In this document: positions 31,943 to 39,099 of the stretch, piece by piece
Layout: every line of letters begins with the position of its first letter
How positions within the stretch are numbered: position 1 is the stretch's first letter
Assembly (NCBI GenBank): GCA_964545475.1
Contig: CAZJGG010000018.1
Coordinates: 1 to 48,818 of the forward strand
Length of the DNA stretch: 48,818 bases
Source of the DNA: CAZJGG01 sp964545475
Lineage (GTDB): Bacteria; Bacillota; Clostridia; Lachnospirales; JAISER01
Reading direction: 5' to 3'
Translations under genes and position numbers: made by a program
The notes under the pieces: generated by a model
What the model saw: the letters and a program-made list of their open reading frames with translations, nothing else
What the model was told of the DNA's origin: nothing
Databases searched by the model: none

Positions 31943-33376
31943 ATGTCTGAAAAGTATATAATCGGCGTAGACGGCGGCTCTCAAACAACTAAAGTTACGA
32001 TTTTTGACACAAAAGGAAACATTGTTTGCGAGGGCAAAAAGCAGTTGAAGCCAATGCACCGCCCGGAATTAGGGGGTGTTGAGCATCCGGACGATGATTT
32101 ATGGTTCTCTCTTATAGAGGCTGGGCAGGATGCTATGTCTAAATTTGAAGGAAATAAAGAAGATATAATCGGGCTTGGTCTTTGTTCCATACGTTTTTGC
32201 AGAGTGCTTCTTAAAAAAGACGGAAGTCTTGCACAAAACGTTATAAGCTGGATGGATTTACGTGTTTCAAGCCCTTATGTACACGAAAACCCCGAAGTTG
32301 CTTACGTTGTAACAACAAACGGCTATATGACACATAGGCTTACAGGGCAGTTCAGAGACATGACGTCAAGTTATCAGGGCGAATGGCCTATAGATACCGA
32401 TACATGGCAGTGGAGCGAAGACCCGAAAGTTTTTGAGCATTACAATATTCCTAGAGAAATGCTGTTTGACTTATGCGAGCCGGGGGCAATATTAGGAAAT
32501 ATTACGCCGGAAGCGGCGAAAGCTACAGGTTTTCCTGTAGGGTTGCCGGTGGTTTCGACTGGTAACGACAAAGCTGTGGAAGCATTGGGGGCAGGGCTTA
32601 AAGAAACAAAAACAGCGCTTTTCACTCTTGGTACATATATAGCTTGCATGATGCCGGGCTGGGATAACCCAAAAGGCACTCAAAATTACTGGACAAATTT
32701 TGCTTGTATTCCGCACCAGTATTTATATGAAAGCTACGGTGTACGCCGTGGAATGTGGGCAATAAGCTGGTGGAGGGACATTCTTGGGGAAGAAGCAGTT
32801 AATAAAGCAAAAGCCCTTGGCATTTCTCCGGAGGAATATTTGAACTCCCTTGCAAAAGACATTTCGGCCGGAAGCGACGGACTAATTACAATTCCGGAAT
32901 TTTTGCCTCCGCCAAACGCTACGTATAAACGGGGGATAATGATTGGCTTTGACGCAAGGCATACGGCAGGTCATGTTTACCGTTCTATTATGGAAGCAAT
33001 TGCTTTAACTATAAAAAACAAAACAGACGTTATGTGCGAAGAAGTTGGGGTTAAGCTTGAGAAACTTGTTGTTTCCGGCGGAGGTTCTTCCAGCGACGTA
33101 TTTATGCAAATAATAGCAGATGTTTTCGGAATTCCTACAGAGCGTAACGTTGTAAACAGTTCTGCTGGAATGGGGGCGGCAATTTGTGTTGCTGTTGCTT
33201 CAGGGGTTTATGATTCCTTTGATACGGCTATTAAAGAAATGGTGCGTATAAAAGATAGATTCACTCCTGTTGAAGAAAACGTAAAGCTTTATAAGCGCTT
33301 AAACGAAACAGTTTACAGAGACGTTACAAAAGAAACTGATTCGATATGTCAAAAACTGCAATCGGTTTTTGAATAG
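31943..33376 (+). CDS. FGGY-family carbohydrate/polyol kinase
   Basis: A 477-residue kinase of the FGGY superfamily. The phosphate-1 loop is IGVDGGSQTTKVTIF (about 6-20), the catalytic Asp is in VVSTGNDKAVEALGAG, and the adenosine/phosphate-2 region is VVSGGGSSSDVFMQIIADVF. Length and pattern are nearest to xylulokinase-like members, but the substrate-binding region does not point to a known sugar. It would phosphorylate the hydroxyl of a polyol, ketose or sugar acid. It is coupled with an SDR, a BCCT importer and a GlpP-type sensor, which makes it the likely first intracellular step. It has a GGAGG site and ends in TAG. Confidence 0.85.
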   Translation: MSEKYIIGVDGGSQTTKVTIFDTKGNIVCEGKKQLKPMHRPELGGVEHPDDDLWFSLIEAGQDAMSKFEGNKEDIIGLGLCSIRFCRVLLKKDGSLAQNVISWMDLRVSSPYVHENPEVAYVVTTNGYMTHRLTGQFRDMTSSYQGEWPIDTDTWQWSEDPKVFEHYNIPREMLFDLCEPGAILGNITPEAAKATGFPVGLPVVSTGNDKAVEALGAGLKETKTALFTLGTYIACMMPGWDNPKGTQNYWTNFACIPHQYLYESYGVRRGMWAISWWRDILGEEAVNKAKALGISPEEYLNSLAKDISAGSDGLITIPEFLPPPNATYKRGIMIGFDARHTAGHVYRSIMEAIALTIKNKTDVMCEEVGVKLEKLVVSGGGSSSDVFMQIIADVFGIPTERNVVNSSAGMGAAICVAVASGVYDSFDTAIKEMVRIKDRFTPVEENVKLYKRLNETVYRDVTKETDSICQKLQSVFE

Positions 33377-33410
33377 GAAACGCTGCCAATAGAATAAAAG
33401 GAGGATTTTT

Positions 33411-35078
33411 ATGTCGAACATGCAGATGAATTTACCAAATCCGCAAGCGGTTTCAAAAAAAAAAATTCGTTGGGGAGTTTTCCTTCCGCCTTGGATATTA
33501 GTTGTGTCTCTCTTAGCTTTAAATATGGTTAATTTTGAAGCGTTTATGCTTGTTATTAACACTGCAACAGGCTGGATTCTTGAAAATTTTTCTTGGCTGT
33601 TTAACAGCGCTTCATTTGTTTGCTTAATTCTTGCAGTAATTGCATATTTTGCGCCTTTCTCAAAAGTAAGAATTGGCGGCTCAAAAGCAAGACCAATGAT
33701 GAGTTACACAAACTTTGTTTGGATTGTATTATGTACAATTATGGCGGCAGGCATTTTGCTTTGGGCTTGTGCAGAGCCAATGTACCACCTTTATGGACCT
33801 CCATCACACATAACAGAAGGTGTGAAATCGCCTCAGGCTCTTGCATGGGCACTTCAAACTTTATTACTTGAATGGACGTTTACTCCTATGGCGATATATT
33901 CAATTCCGGCAATTATGTTTGCATTTGCTTTTTATAACATGAAAAAGAAATACTCATTAGGATCTATGCTTTATCCAACTCTCGGGGACAAATGGACAGA
34001 AAGATTAATGCCTGTTGTTGACTGTACATGTTTATTTGCTCTTGTTGCTGGTATGGCTGCATCTCTTGGTTCCGGGACGCTTTTAATTTCCGGTGGTATG
34101 GAAAGCTTGTTCGGAATAACATCAGGCCCTACAAGCTGGTTAGTTGTTGCAGCACTTATAGTAACAGTGTTTATTATTTCAGCGGCTTCAGGGGTTATGA
34201 ACGGTATCCGTATTTTATCCTCAGTTAACTCAAGAATTTATATGCTTTTAGGTGCATTTGTATTTTTAGCAGGCCCAACGGCATACTTGTTAGACCTTAT
34301 GGTTGAAAGCATTGGTCTTTATTTAAGCGATATATTCAGAGTTAGCTTATGGACTTCAACATCCTCAGGCGACGGATGGTCTCGTTGGTGGCCAACGTTC
34401 TACTGGTGCAACTGGATGGCATGGATGCCTGTAACATCAGCGTTTCTTGGAAGAATTGCAAAAGGCTACACAGTTCGTGAAGCGTTAAACGTTATTTTTG
34501 TAATTCCGGCAGCGTTCAGTATAATATGGCTTGTTCTTTTCTCAGGAACGGCAATTAACTTTGAACTTGCAGGTTTGGGAATTAATGATGCAATGCTTGC
34601 CAGTGGAACTGAAGGCGCTACATATGCAATGTTCAGACAGCTTCCTTTATCAGTACTTACAATTCCATTGTTCTTGTTAATAGTATTTGTTTCTTTCGTA
34701 ACAGCGGCAGACTCAAATACAAACGCTATGAGTGGTTTATGTACAGAAGGGCTTTCTACAGAAGACCAAGAATCACCAATGGCTATTAAAATCGTTTGGG
34801 GTATAACAATTGGCGCTCTTTGCGTAATTATGCTTACAGCGGCCGGCATCGACGGCTTGAAGATGGCTTCTAACCTTGGAGGTTTCCCGAATGTATTTTT
34901 CTTAGTATTAATTTGTGCAGGGTTTATTAAAGTGCTTAAAAACCCGAAAAAATACGATACATTTAAAGAAGATTACGATGAAAACGGAAAACCAACTCCG
35001 TCAAAAACTCAATTGCCGGAAAATCAAGACCCTAACAAAAAGTCATCTTTGCTATACAAAATATTCCTTGATATCTAG
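33411..35078 (+). CDS. BCCT-family transporter
   Basis: A 555-residue importer with 12 predicted membrane helices. The family signature region is visible: DGWSRWWPTFYWCNWMAWMP followed by VTSAFLGRIAKGYTVREAL. The Trp-rich helix entry GILLWACAEPMYHLYGPP and the Gly-rich helix AASLGSGTLLISGG (in place of GMGIG) also fit. BCCT proteins carry compounds with a quaternary ammonium or similar zwitterionic group (betaine, choline, carnitine, taurine-like). It is fairly divergent, so the ligand may be different. AAGGAGG precedes the ATG. It is the last gene of the operon, ends in TAG, and is followed by a strong terminator. Confidence 0.88.
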   Translation: MSNMQMNLPNPQAVSKKKIRWGVFLPPWILVVSLLALNMVNFEAFMLVINTATGWILENFSWLFNSASFVCLILAVIAYFAPFSKVRIGGSKARPMMSYTNFVWIVLCTIMAAGILLWACAEPMYHLYGPPSHITEGVKSPQALAWALQTLLLEWTFTPMAIYSIPAIMFAFAFYNMKKKYSLGSMLYPTLGDKWTERLMPVVDCTCLFALVAGMAASLGSGTLLISGGMESLFGITSGPTSWLVVAALIVTVFIISAASGVMNGIRILSSVNSRIYMLLGAFVFLAGPTAYLLDLMVESIGLYLSDIFRVSLWTSTSSGDGWSRWWPTFYWCNWMAWMPVTSAFLGRIAKGYTVREALNVIFVIPAAFSIIWLVLFSGTAINFELAGLGINDAMLASGTEGATYAMFRQLPLSVLTIPLFLLIVFVSFVTAADSNTNAMSGLCTEGLSTEDQESPMAIKIVWGITIGALCVIMLTAAGIDGLKMASNLGGFPNVFFLVLICAGFIKVLKNPKKYDTFKEDYDENGKPTPSKTQLPENQDPNKKSSLLYKIFLDI

Positions 35079-35102
35079 AGCAATTTGTCAAAATATAAAC
35101 AG
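35077..35102. repeat. Copy of a 26-bp dispersed repeat
   Basis: Matches 3062-3087 at 23 of 26 positions (both begin AGAGCAATTTG and end AACAG). It begins within the BCCT stop codon. Confidence 0.4.
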
Positions 35103-35131
35103 CTATAAAACAGACTCTAAGAAAATAATAT

Positions 35132-35170
35132 AAAAGCCGGCATATATACGTTGTTATGCCGGCTTTTATA
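35132..35170 (+). terminator. Intrinsic terminator of the BCCT operon
   Basis: The perfect 13-bp stem AAAAGCCGGCATA (35132-35144) / TATGCCGGCTTTT (35155-35167) encloses a 10-nt loop. Confidence 0.9.
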
Positions 35171-35207
35171 CTTCACTAAAGTCATGGTCGTCTATTTACT
35201 AATAGTC

Positions 35208-35235
35208 TTTACAACTGTACTGATTGTATGATAAT
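35208..35235 (+). promoter_or_regulatory. Promoter for agrA-agrC
   Basis: TTTACA (35208-35213) and GATAAT (35230-35235) with 16-bp spacing, about 60 bp before the GTG start. Confidence 0.5.
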
Positions 35236-35295
35236 ATGAAATGAAAATTTATAAATCTTGGTTATTGTTAAACGTGCAAGATTGGATTTGATAGA

Positions 35296-36051
35296 GTGAT
35301 TAATATACTAATATTGGAAGATAACACAATTTTACTTGATGAATTAGAGCTTTTAATAAAGACAAGCTCTGAGCTTAAAAGCTTAAGAAAGGAAATAAAT
35401 GTAGTTAAATGTGATTCTTTTTATAGAGGGCTTGAGCTAATAAGGTCTAGTATATTTAATATATTTATGTTAGATATAGATTTGGGAACAAAAGCGACGG
35501 GTTACGATTTTGCAAAAGAAATAAGAAATATAGAGCATTATAAGCTTAGCCATATAATTTTTTTAACAGGGGATGTTACAAAAGAATTATCTGCCTATAA
35601 AAACATACATGCTTACAGCTATTTGTCCAAGCCGTATTCAAGAAATGAATTAATTGACATTTTATATACTTTAATAAAGCATGAAAAGACGGAAACTAAA
35701 CAGGAAAAGCTAATTATAAATGTGGACGGAATTAAGCGGCTTATAAACCTCCACGATATAATATGTGTTGAGGCAAAGGGAAGGGGCTGCCGTATAGTTA
35801 CTGTCTTTGAAAATTTGGATGCAAACTATAATAGTTTAAAAGATGTTTCTAAAACCTTATTTAGCAGTCAAAGCTTATCCTTTGTTCAATGCCATAAAAG
35901 CTTTATTATAAGCAGTAGTTATGTCGAATCTGTTTCTAAAGGAAATGATTTTGTTAACATGGAACATTTGCCTTTTAGCGTGCCTATGGGCAAAAAGTAT
36001 CGGGAGAGCTGTTTACATATTTTGAATTCTAATTTAAAAGGATATGAATGA
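35296..36051 (+). CDS. agrA: AgrA-like LytTR response regulator
   Basis: A 251-residue response regulator. The receiver domain (1-125) has acidic pocket ILEDN, phospho-acceptor Asp in FMLDIDLG and Lys in YLSKPYS. The LytTR DNA-binding domain (about 135-250) shows IICVEAKGRGCRIVTVFENL, SLSFVQCHKSFIISSSYVES and LPFSVPMGKKYRESC. AgrA-type proteins bind pairs of short direct repeats; such a pair lies at 38200-38229 before agrB. The start is GTG with a weak ribosome binding site. Its stop region overlaps or abuts the kinase start. Together with the kinase it reads the peptide signal produced by the convergent agrBD genes. Confidence 0.88.
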   Translation: MINILILEDNTILLDELELLIKTSSELKSLRKEINVVKCDSFYRGLELIRSSIFNIFMLDIDLGTKATGYDFAKEIRNIEHYKLSHIIFLTGDVTKELSAYKNIHAYSYLSKPYSRNELIDILYTLIKHEKTETKQEKLIINVDGIKRLINLHDIICVEAKGRGCRIVTVFENLDANYNSLKDVSKTLFSSQSLSFVQCHKSFIISSSYVESVSKGNDFVNMEHLPFSVPMGKKYRESCLHILNSNLKGYE

Positions 36052-37327
36052 TATGTTTGACTATAATGATTATATGATTTATTTTATTTCTATATTATTT
36101 GACACATTAGGATTAATTGTTCTATCCAAAAAAATGCTTGGAGTTTTTAAAATTCACTTTTTAAAAATTGTTTTATTAGTTCTTTTATTTACTTTTGCAC
36201 TTATGGTTGTAGATGACAAGCTTAATGCTTTCGGCTATTTGGTAAATACTATTATATACATATTTATGCTTATCATTACATATAAGGAAAAATTTATAAA
36301 TACTTTATTTGTTTATTTAATTTGTATAATAATTCTGGGGAGCGTTCAGACTTTAACTCTTTTTACGTCCACACAATTTGGATATGATGTTAATAACGGT
36401 TTTGTAACTATTGCAATGCAAAGTGTTAACTTAATTATATATTGCTTAATATGTAAGTTTCCGCTAATTAAACTGGTATATAAGTATTTAGTTAAAAATG
36501 ATAGAGTTTTTACTTCAATAATTATCAGCAGCTATATTGTAATGTTCTTCGCTGTTATTTATTATAAATTGAATTTTATAAATATAAAAGAATATGTTTT
36601 ATTATTATCATTGCTAGTACTGATTTTATTTTTAGTAAACCTAATTATTTCTGTTTATGGACTTAAAAATCAAGAGCAGAGAGAGAAACTTAAAATATAT
36701 AATAATTATTTATTTCTAGTTGAGGAAATGCTTCTGGATGTAAAATCAAGGCAACATGAATTTAATAATCATATCCAAACTATTTCTGCGCTTCCCTCTC
36801 TGTATGATAACTATGAGCAATTAGCATATGAATTGAGAAACTACACTGCATTCGCATATACGGATGATAAAATATTAACTCTTTTAAAGCTGGACAAAAA
36901 AGTAATATCTGCATTAATATACGCAAAAATGAACCAGGCGAAAGCAAAGAACATAGATATATCTTTAAATATTGAAACACATACAGTAAATACAAAAGCA
37001 AAAGATTATGAACTTGTAGAAATAATGGGTACGTTAATTGATAACGCTATTGAAGCGTGTGGGGGCAATAAAATATTAGTAAGGATATTTAGTGAAGATA
37101 ATAGATTTGGTATTGAGGTTATGAATTCGTTTCCATATGTTAATAATGAAAGTTTTACTCTGTTTTTTGAACGAGGGTTTTCAACGAAAAAACCCTCTAC
37201 TAAAAGTAGAGGGTTAGGTTTATACAATTTAAAAAACACAGTCATAAATCAATATAATGGTGTAATACTCACTGAAAACATAAACATAAATGAAGAGAAT
37301 TATGTTTCGATTTCAGTAATTATTTAA
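36044..37327 (+). CDS. agrC: AgrC-like sensor histidine kinase (GHKL / HPK10)
   Basis: A 427-residue sensor with six or seven membrane helices in the first 210 residues, a short coiled region, then a HPK10-type kinase. The phospho-acceptor is H238 in SRQHEFNNHIQTIS. The ATP-binding domain has TLIDNAIEACGG (N box) and KSRGLGLYNLKN (G box). This is the architecture of AgrC and other peptide-pheromone receptors. The first ATG at 36044 overlaps agrA by 8 nt. The ATG at 36053 is an alternative start with better spacing from AAAAGGAT. The 3' end overlaps the 3' end of agrD on the other strand by 8 bp. Confidence 0.88.
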   Translation: MNDMFDYNDYMIYFISILFDTLGLIVLSKKMLGVFKIHFLKIVLLVLLFTFALMVVDDKLNAFGYLVNTIIYIFMLIITYKEKFINTLFVYLICIIILGSVQTLTLFTSTQFGYDVNNGFVTIAMQSVNLIIYCLICKFPLIKLVYKYLVKNDRVFTSIIISSYIVMFFAVIYYKLNFINIKEYVLLLSLLVLILFLVNLIISVYGLKNQEQREKLKIYNNYLFLVEEMLLDVKSRQHEFNNHIQTISALPSLYDNYEQLAYELRNYTAFAYTDDKILTLLKLDKKVISALIYAKMNQAKAKNIDISLNIETHTVNTKAKDYELVEIMGTLIDNAIEACGGNKILVRIFSEDNRFGIEVMNSFPYVNNESFTLFFERGFSTKKPSTKSRGLGLYNLKNTVINQYNGVILTENININEENYVSISVII

Positions 37328-37451
37328 TGTTTTTTAAATGCGCAGGGCATTCATGTTCTCCCCAGAACATAAAGCTACTTGCTTGTACTGCCATAATTGG
37401 AGCCATAACTACTAAAAGGCTACATAAAGTGAACATTATTTTTGATTTCAT
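37320..37451 (-). CDS. agrD: AgrD autoinducer peptide precursor with Ser in the ring position
   Basis: A 43-codon gene with ATG at 37451 and AAAGGGG eight bases upstream. The N-terminal half is a short amphipathic/hydrophobic leader (MFTLCSLLVVMAPIMAV, residues 6-22). Next comes the putative ring segment S26-F-M-F-W30, and the charged C-terminal recognition tail GEHECPAHLKNIK, whose ECP-x-x-L pattern is the mark of clostridial AgrD. The usual ring Cys is replaced by Ser26 (or Ser25), so the product should be a lactone rather than a thiolactone. The SFMFW segment resembles the Listeria signal CFMFV. It lies 60 nt downstream of agrB. It is too short for most gene finders. Confidence 0.85.
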   Translation of the reverse strand: MKSKIMFTLCSLLVVMAPIMAVQASSFMFWGEHECPAHLKNIK

Positions 37452-37511
37452 AAAAATTTTCCCCTTTCAAATCTTATAATTTTTTTATTTAAAATAATAT
37501 TAAATAACATA

Positions 37512-38120
37512 TTAAATAGGTAAAGCATTTTTTCTGTCTTTTTTTTGATAAGCTTCTAATAACTTTGCGAATATTAATTGAATATTTTGCAATATTACAA
37601 CCCAAGTTAATTCAGCTTGAAAAGGGTTGTTTTTTATTGCGAAAAATGCAGTTAATATTGTTAATGCTGTAGATATAAGCCTAAATCGCATTTTTCTTTC
37701 TTTGCTGTAAATAGGTCTATGCTTAGAGCAAATTGGCGCAAGCATGAAATTTACAATTACTCCTAAACTTAACGCAATAATACGGACTTCATTACTTAAA
37801 TAAAAAATATTTGGCATAACCAAGATGCAGAGAATGAAAAAAATTAAGGTAAATGCAAAACAACTCCAGAACTTTGCGAAGTGCAACCCACCGGCAAAAA
37901 CCCTAATGCTTGAAAGCGCTAAAGCAACAATGATGAGTTCATTAAATTTACCCAGTGTTAAAAAAATTATAGATAAAATAATTAATTTTTCTGATTCCGA
38001 CAGTACAGTAAGCAAAGAGTATTTTATATTTTCTAGTTGCTCAAATGAATAATTATATTCACTGGGGACTGCTTTTAAAAATTTTTTAATCAAAAAATCA
38101 TTTAAATTTATTTGTACCAA
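37512..38120 (-). CDS. agrB: AgrB-like peptide-processing membrane protease
   Basis: A membrane cysteine endopeptidase that cleaves AgrD and forms its ring. The active site RVFAGGLHFAKFWSC contains His and Cys seven residues apart, as in AgrB. Five or six membrane helices follow or flank it. The start is proposed at TTG 38120 (202 residues, catalytic H80 and C87, close to H77/C84 of S. aureus AgrB). A longer frame back to 38204 would begin upstream of the predicted transcription start and inside the LytTR boxes. CAGG lies 8 nt before 38120. The start remains uncertain because no ATG is available. It is co-transcribed with agrD. Confidence 0.85.
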   Translation of the reverse strand: MVQINLNDFLIKKFLKAVPSEYNYSFEQLENIKYSLLTVLSESEKLIILSIIFLTLGKFNELIIVALALSSIRVFAGGLHFAKFWSCFAFTLIFFILCILVMPNIFYLSNEVRIIALSLGVIVNFMLAPICSKHRPIYSKERKMRFRLISTALTILTAFFAIKNNPFQAELTWVVILQNIQLIFAKLLEAYQKKDRKNALPI

Positions 38121-38161
38121 TTTAACAACCTGCTTGTCCAGTAATTTATTATCTAATTGTA

Positions 38162-38190
38162 ATTTTAATACCTTTTTTTGGAAATGTAAA
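38162..38190 (-). promoter_or_regulatory. Promoter of agrBD (P2-like)
   Basis: On the minus strand, TTTACA (38190-38185) and TAAAAT (38167-38162) are exactly 17 bp apart, each five of six to consensus. The LytTR boxes lie 9 bp upstream. Confidence 0.65.
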
Positions 38191-38199
38191 TAGATATGT

Positions 38200-38229
38200 A
38201 ACAAACGACCTTATTTTCGTAATGAACGT
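38200..38229. promoter_or_regulatory. Pair of LytTR/AgrA-type binding boxes
   Basis: Read on the minus strand: ACGTTCATT, 12 bp, TCGTTTGTT. Two 9-bp direct repeats about one and a half turns apart is the known geometry of AgrA sites (repeats of the ACAGTTAAG type with 12-13 bp between). They lie between the agrBD promoter and the divergent promoter. Confidence 0.65.
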
Positions 38230-38278
38230 CAAAAAATAAATGTATATGACATAAAAAATACATTTTATAACAAAAACA

Positions 38279-38308
38279 TTGAGTTCAATTAGTCATATGT
38301 GCTATTAT
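38279..38308 (+). promoter_or_regulatory. Divergent promoter for the structured RNA (P3-like)
   Basis: TTGAGT (38279-38284) and TATTAT (38303-38308) are 18 bp apart. Transcription would begin near 38316. The upstream 50 bp to the LytTR boxes includes an inverted repeat AAATGTAT/ATACATTT (38238-38245 and 38258-38265). Confidence 0.55.
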
Positions 38309-38315
38309 TGTGTAA

Positions 38316-38415
38316 CATTAATTTGCTAACTAGTTTGCGAAGCCGCCTGTCCTCCCCTACATAGCCATTTTGGCGGTTTCGCCTTTGATTGGATTGTAGT
38401 AAACAAAATTAGCAG
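38316..38415 (+). ncRNA. Structured, C-rich-loop RNA element divergent from agrBD (RNAIII-like arrangement)
   Basis: A predicted 5' region of a transcript from the divergent promoter. An outer helix joins TTGCTAA (38323-38329) with TTAGCAG (38409-38415). Inside it an 11-bp GC-rich stem pairs 38337-38347 with 38372-38382. Its 24-nt loop contains TCCTCCCC, complementary to a Shine-Dalgarno sequence, and CTACA (38357-38361), which could pair with TGTAG (38395-38399) as a pseudoknot. There is no T tract after the hairpin, so it is not a terminator. The transcript would continue to 38856 and include a 79-codon gene. No known Rfam family was recognised. Function is inferred from the agr context. 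Confidence 0.55.
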
Positions 38416-38517
38416 TACATTGAGCTTTATTTAACATCTTATCTTTAATATTGCCAATTTATTGACATAATGTTTATTTGCTTTTCAAAAGTCAAAAAAC
38501 AGAGAGAGTGTGATAAA

Positions 38518-38757
38518 GTGGGAATATTTAAAAAGAATAAACATATTAATAAAAACCAAATTTCACAATATGTTGATGAAATGCTTAAAGATATGTTCAC
38601 TGATGTTATGCAAGAGGCTTTAAAAGCTGAGCTTGCTATAGACATTAGATACCCGAAAGCAGTTCTATTAAAACAATCAATCTTAAATAGTAATAAACTT
38701 TCAGAATTATCAGATGATAATGATGTAAGTAATGAGAATTGTGAATATTATTTGTAA
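38518..38757 (+). CDS. Small hypothetical protein, 79 aa, downstream of the agr-divergent RNA
   Basis: A soluble, charged 79-residue protein starting at GTG 38518 behind AGAGAGTGTGAT. Residues 1-15 are very basic (MGIFKKNKHINKNQIS). The middle is helical (YVDEMLKDMFTDVMQEALKA) and the C-terminus is acidic (ELSDDNDVSNENCEYY). No domain was recognised, and there is no signal peptide. It is the only gene between the divergent agr promoter and the terminator at 38811-38856. A frame start at 38470 is possible but lacks a ribosome binding site. It could be an agr-controlled effector or simply a small regulator. Confidence 0.6.
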   Translation: MGIFKKNKHINKNQISQYVDEMLKDMFTDVMQEALKAELAIDIRYPKAVLLKQSILNSNKLSELSDDNDVSNENCEYYL

Positions 38758-38810
38758 TAATACAAACTTTGCATCAAATCAAAATGATTAAAATTTTATG
38801 CAAAATAGAA

Positions 38811-38856
38811 TGGCAGAAATTCAAACTAAAAATTTGATTTTCTGCCACTTTTTTTT
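38811..38856 (+). terminator. Intrinsic terminator ending the agr-divergent transcript
   Basis: GGCAGAAATTCAAA pairs with TTTGATTTTCTGCC (one mismatch) around a short loop, followed by eight T residues. Confidence 0.85.
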
Positions 38857-38951
38857 GTATAATTTATTCTTGAAATTTCAAATAAATGGATGCAAAATAC
38901 ATTAAGATAAGATTGATTTTAAACATATAGTATAGTTTCGATTTTATTTTC

Positions 38952-38980
38952 TTTACTTTTATTATAATAAATGATACAAT
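38952..38980 (+). promoter_or_regulatory. Promoter for the deformylase-like gene
   Basis: TTTACT (38952-38957) and TACAAT (38975-38980) are 17 bp apart, with a leader of about 110 nt. The rest of 38857-39099 is AT-rich and shows no gene. Confidence 0.55.
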
Positions 38981-39099
38981 TAGCTCTATAAAATAAAATA
39001 AAATTTAAATAGCACAGGCATTAATATTGCCAAAAATCGTTTTTTGTCAAACATAGTTTAGACTAAGATTAAAAAAGTTAATTCTTTGGGGGAATATAC

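Noticed and set aside
38121..38204. Longer AgrB starting at TTG 38204
   Set aside because: It would start inside the LytTR boxes and upstream of the predicted transcription start. The shorter form places catalytic His/Cys at 80/87, close to S. aureus AgrB.
38337..38382. Terminator or c-di-GMP riboswitch at the GC-rich hairpin
   Set aside because: No T tract follows it, and the conserved core of c-di-GMP-I riboswitches is not seen. A tetraloop/receptor arrangement is also absent.
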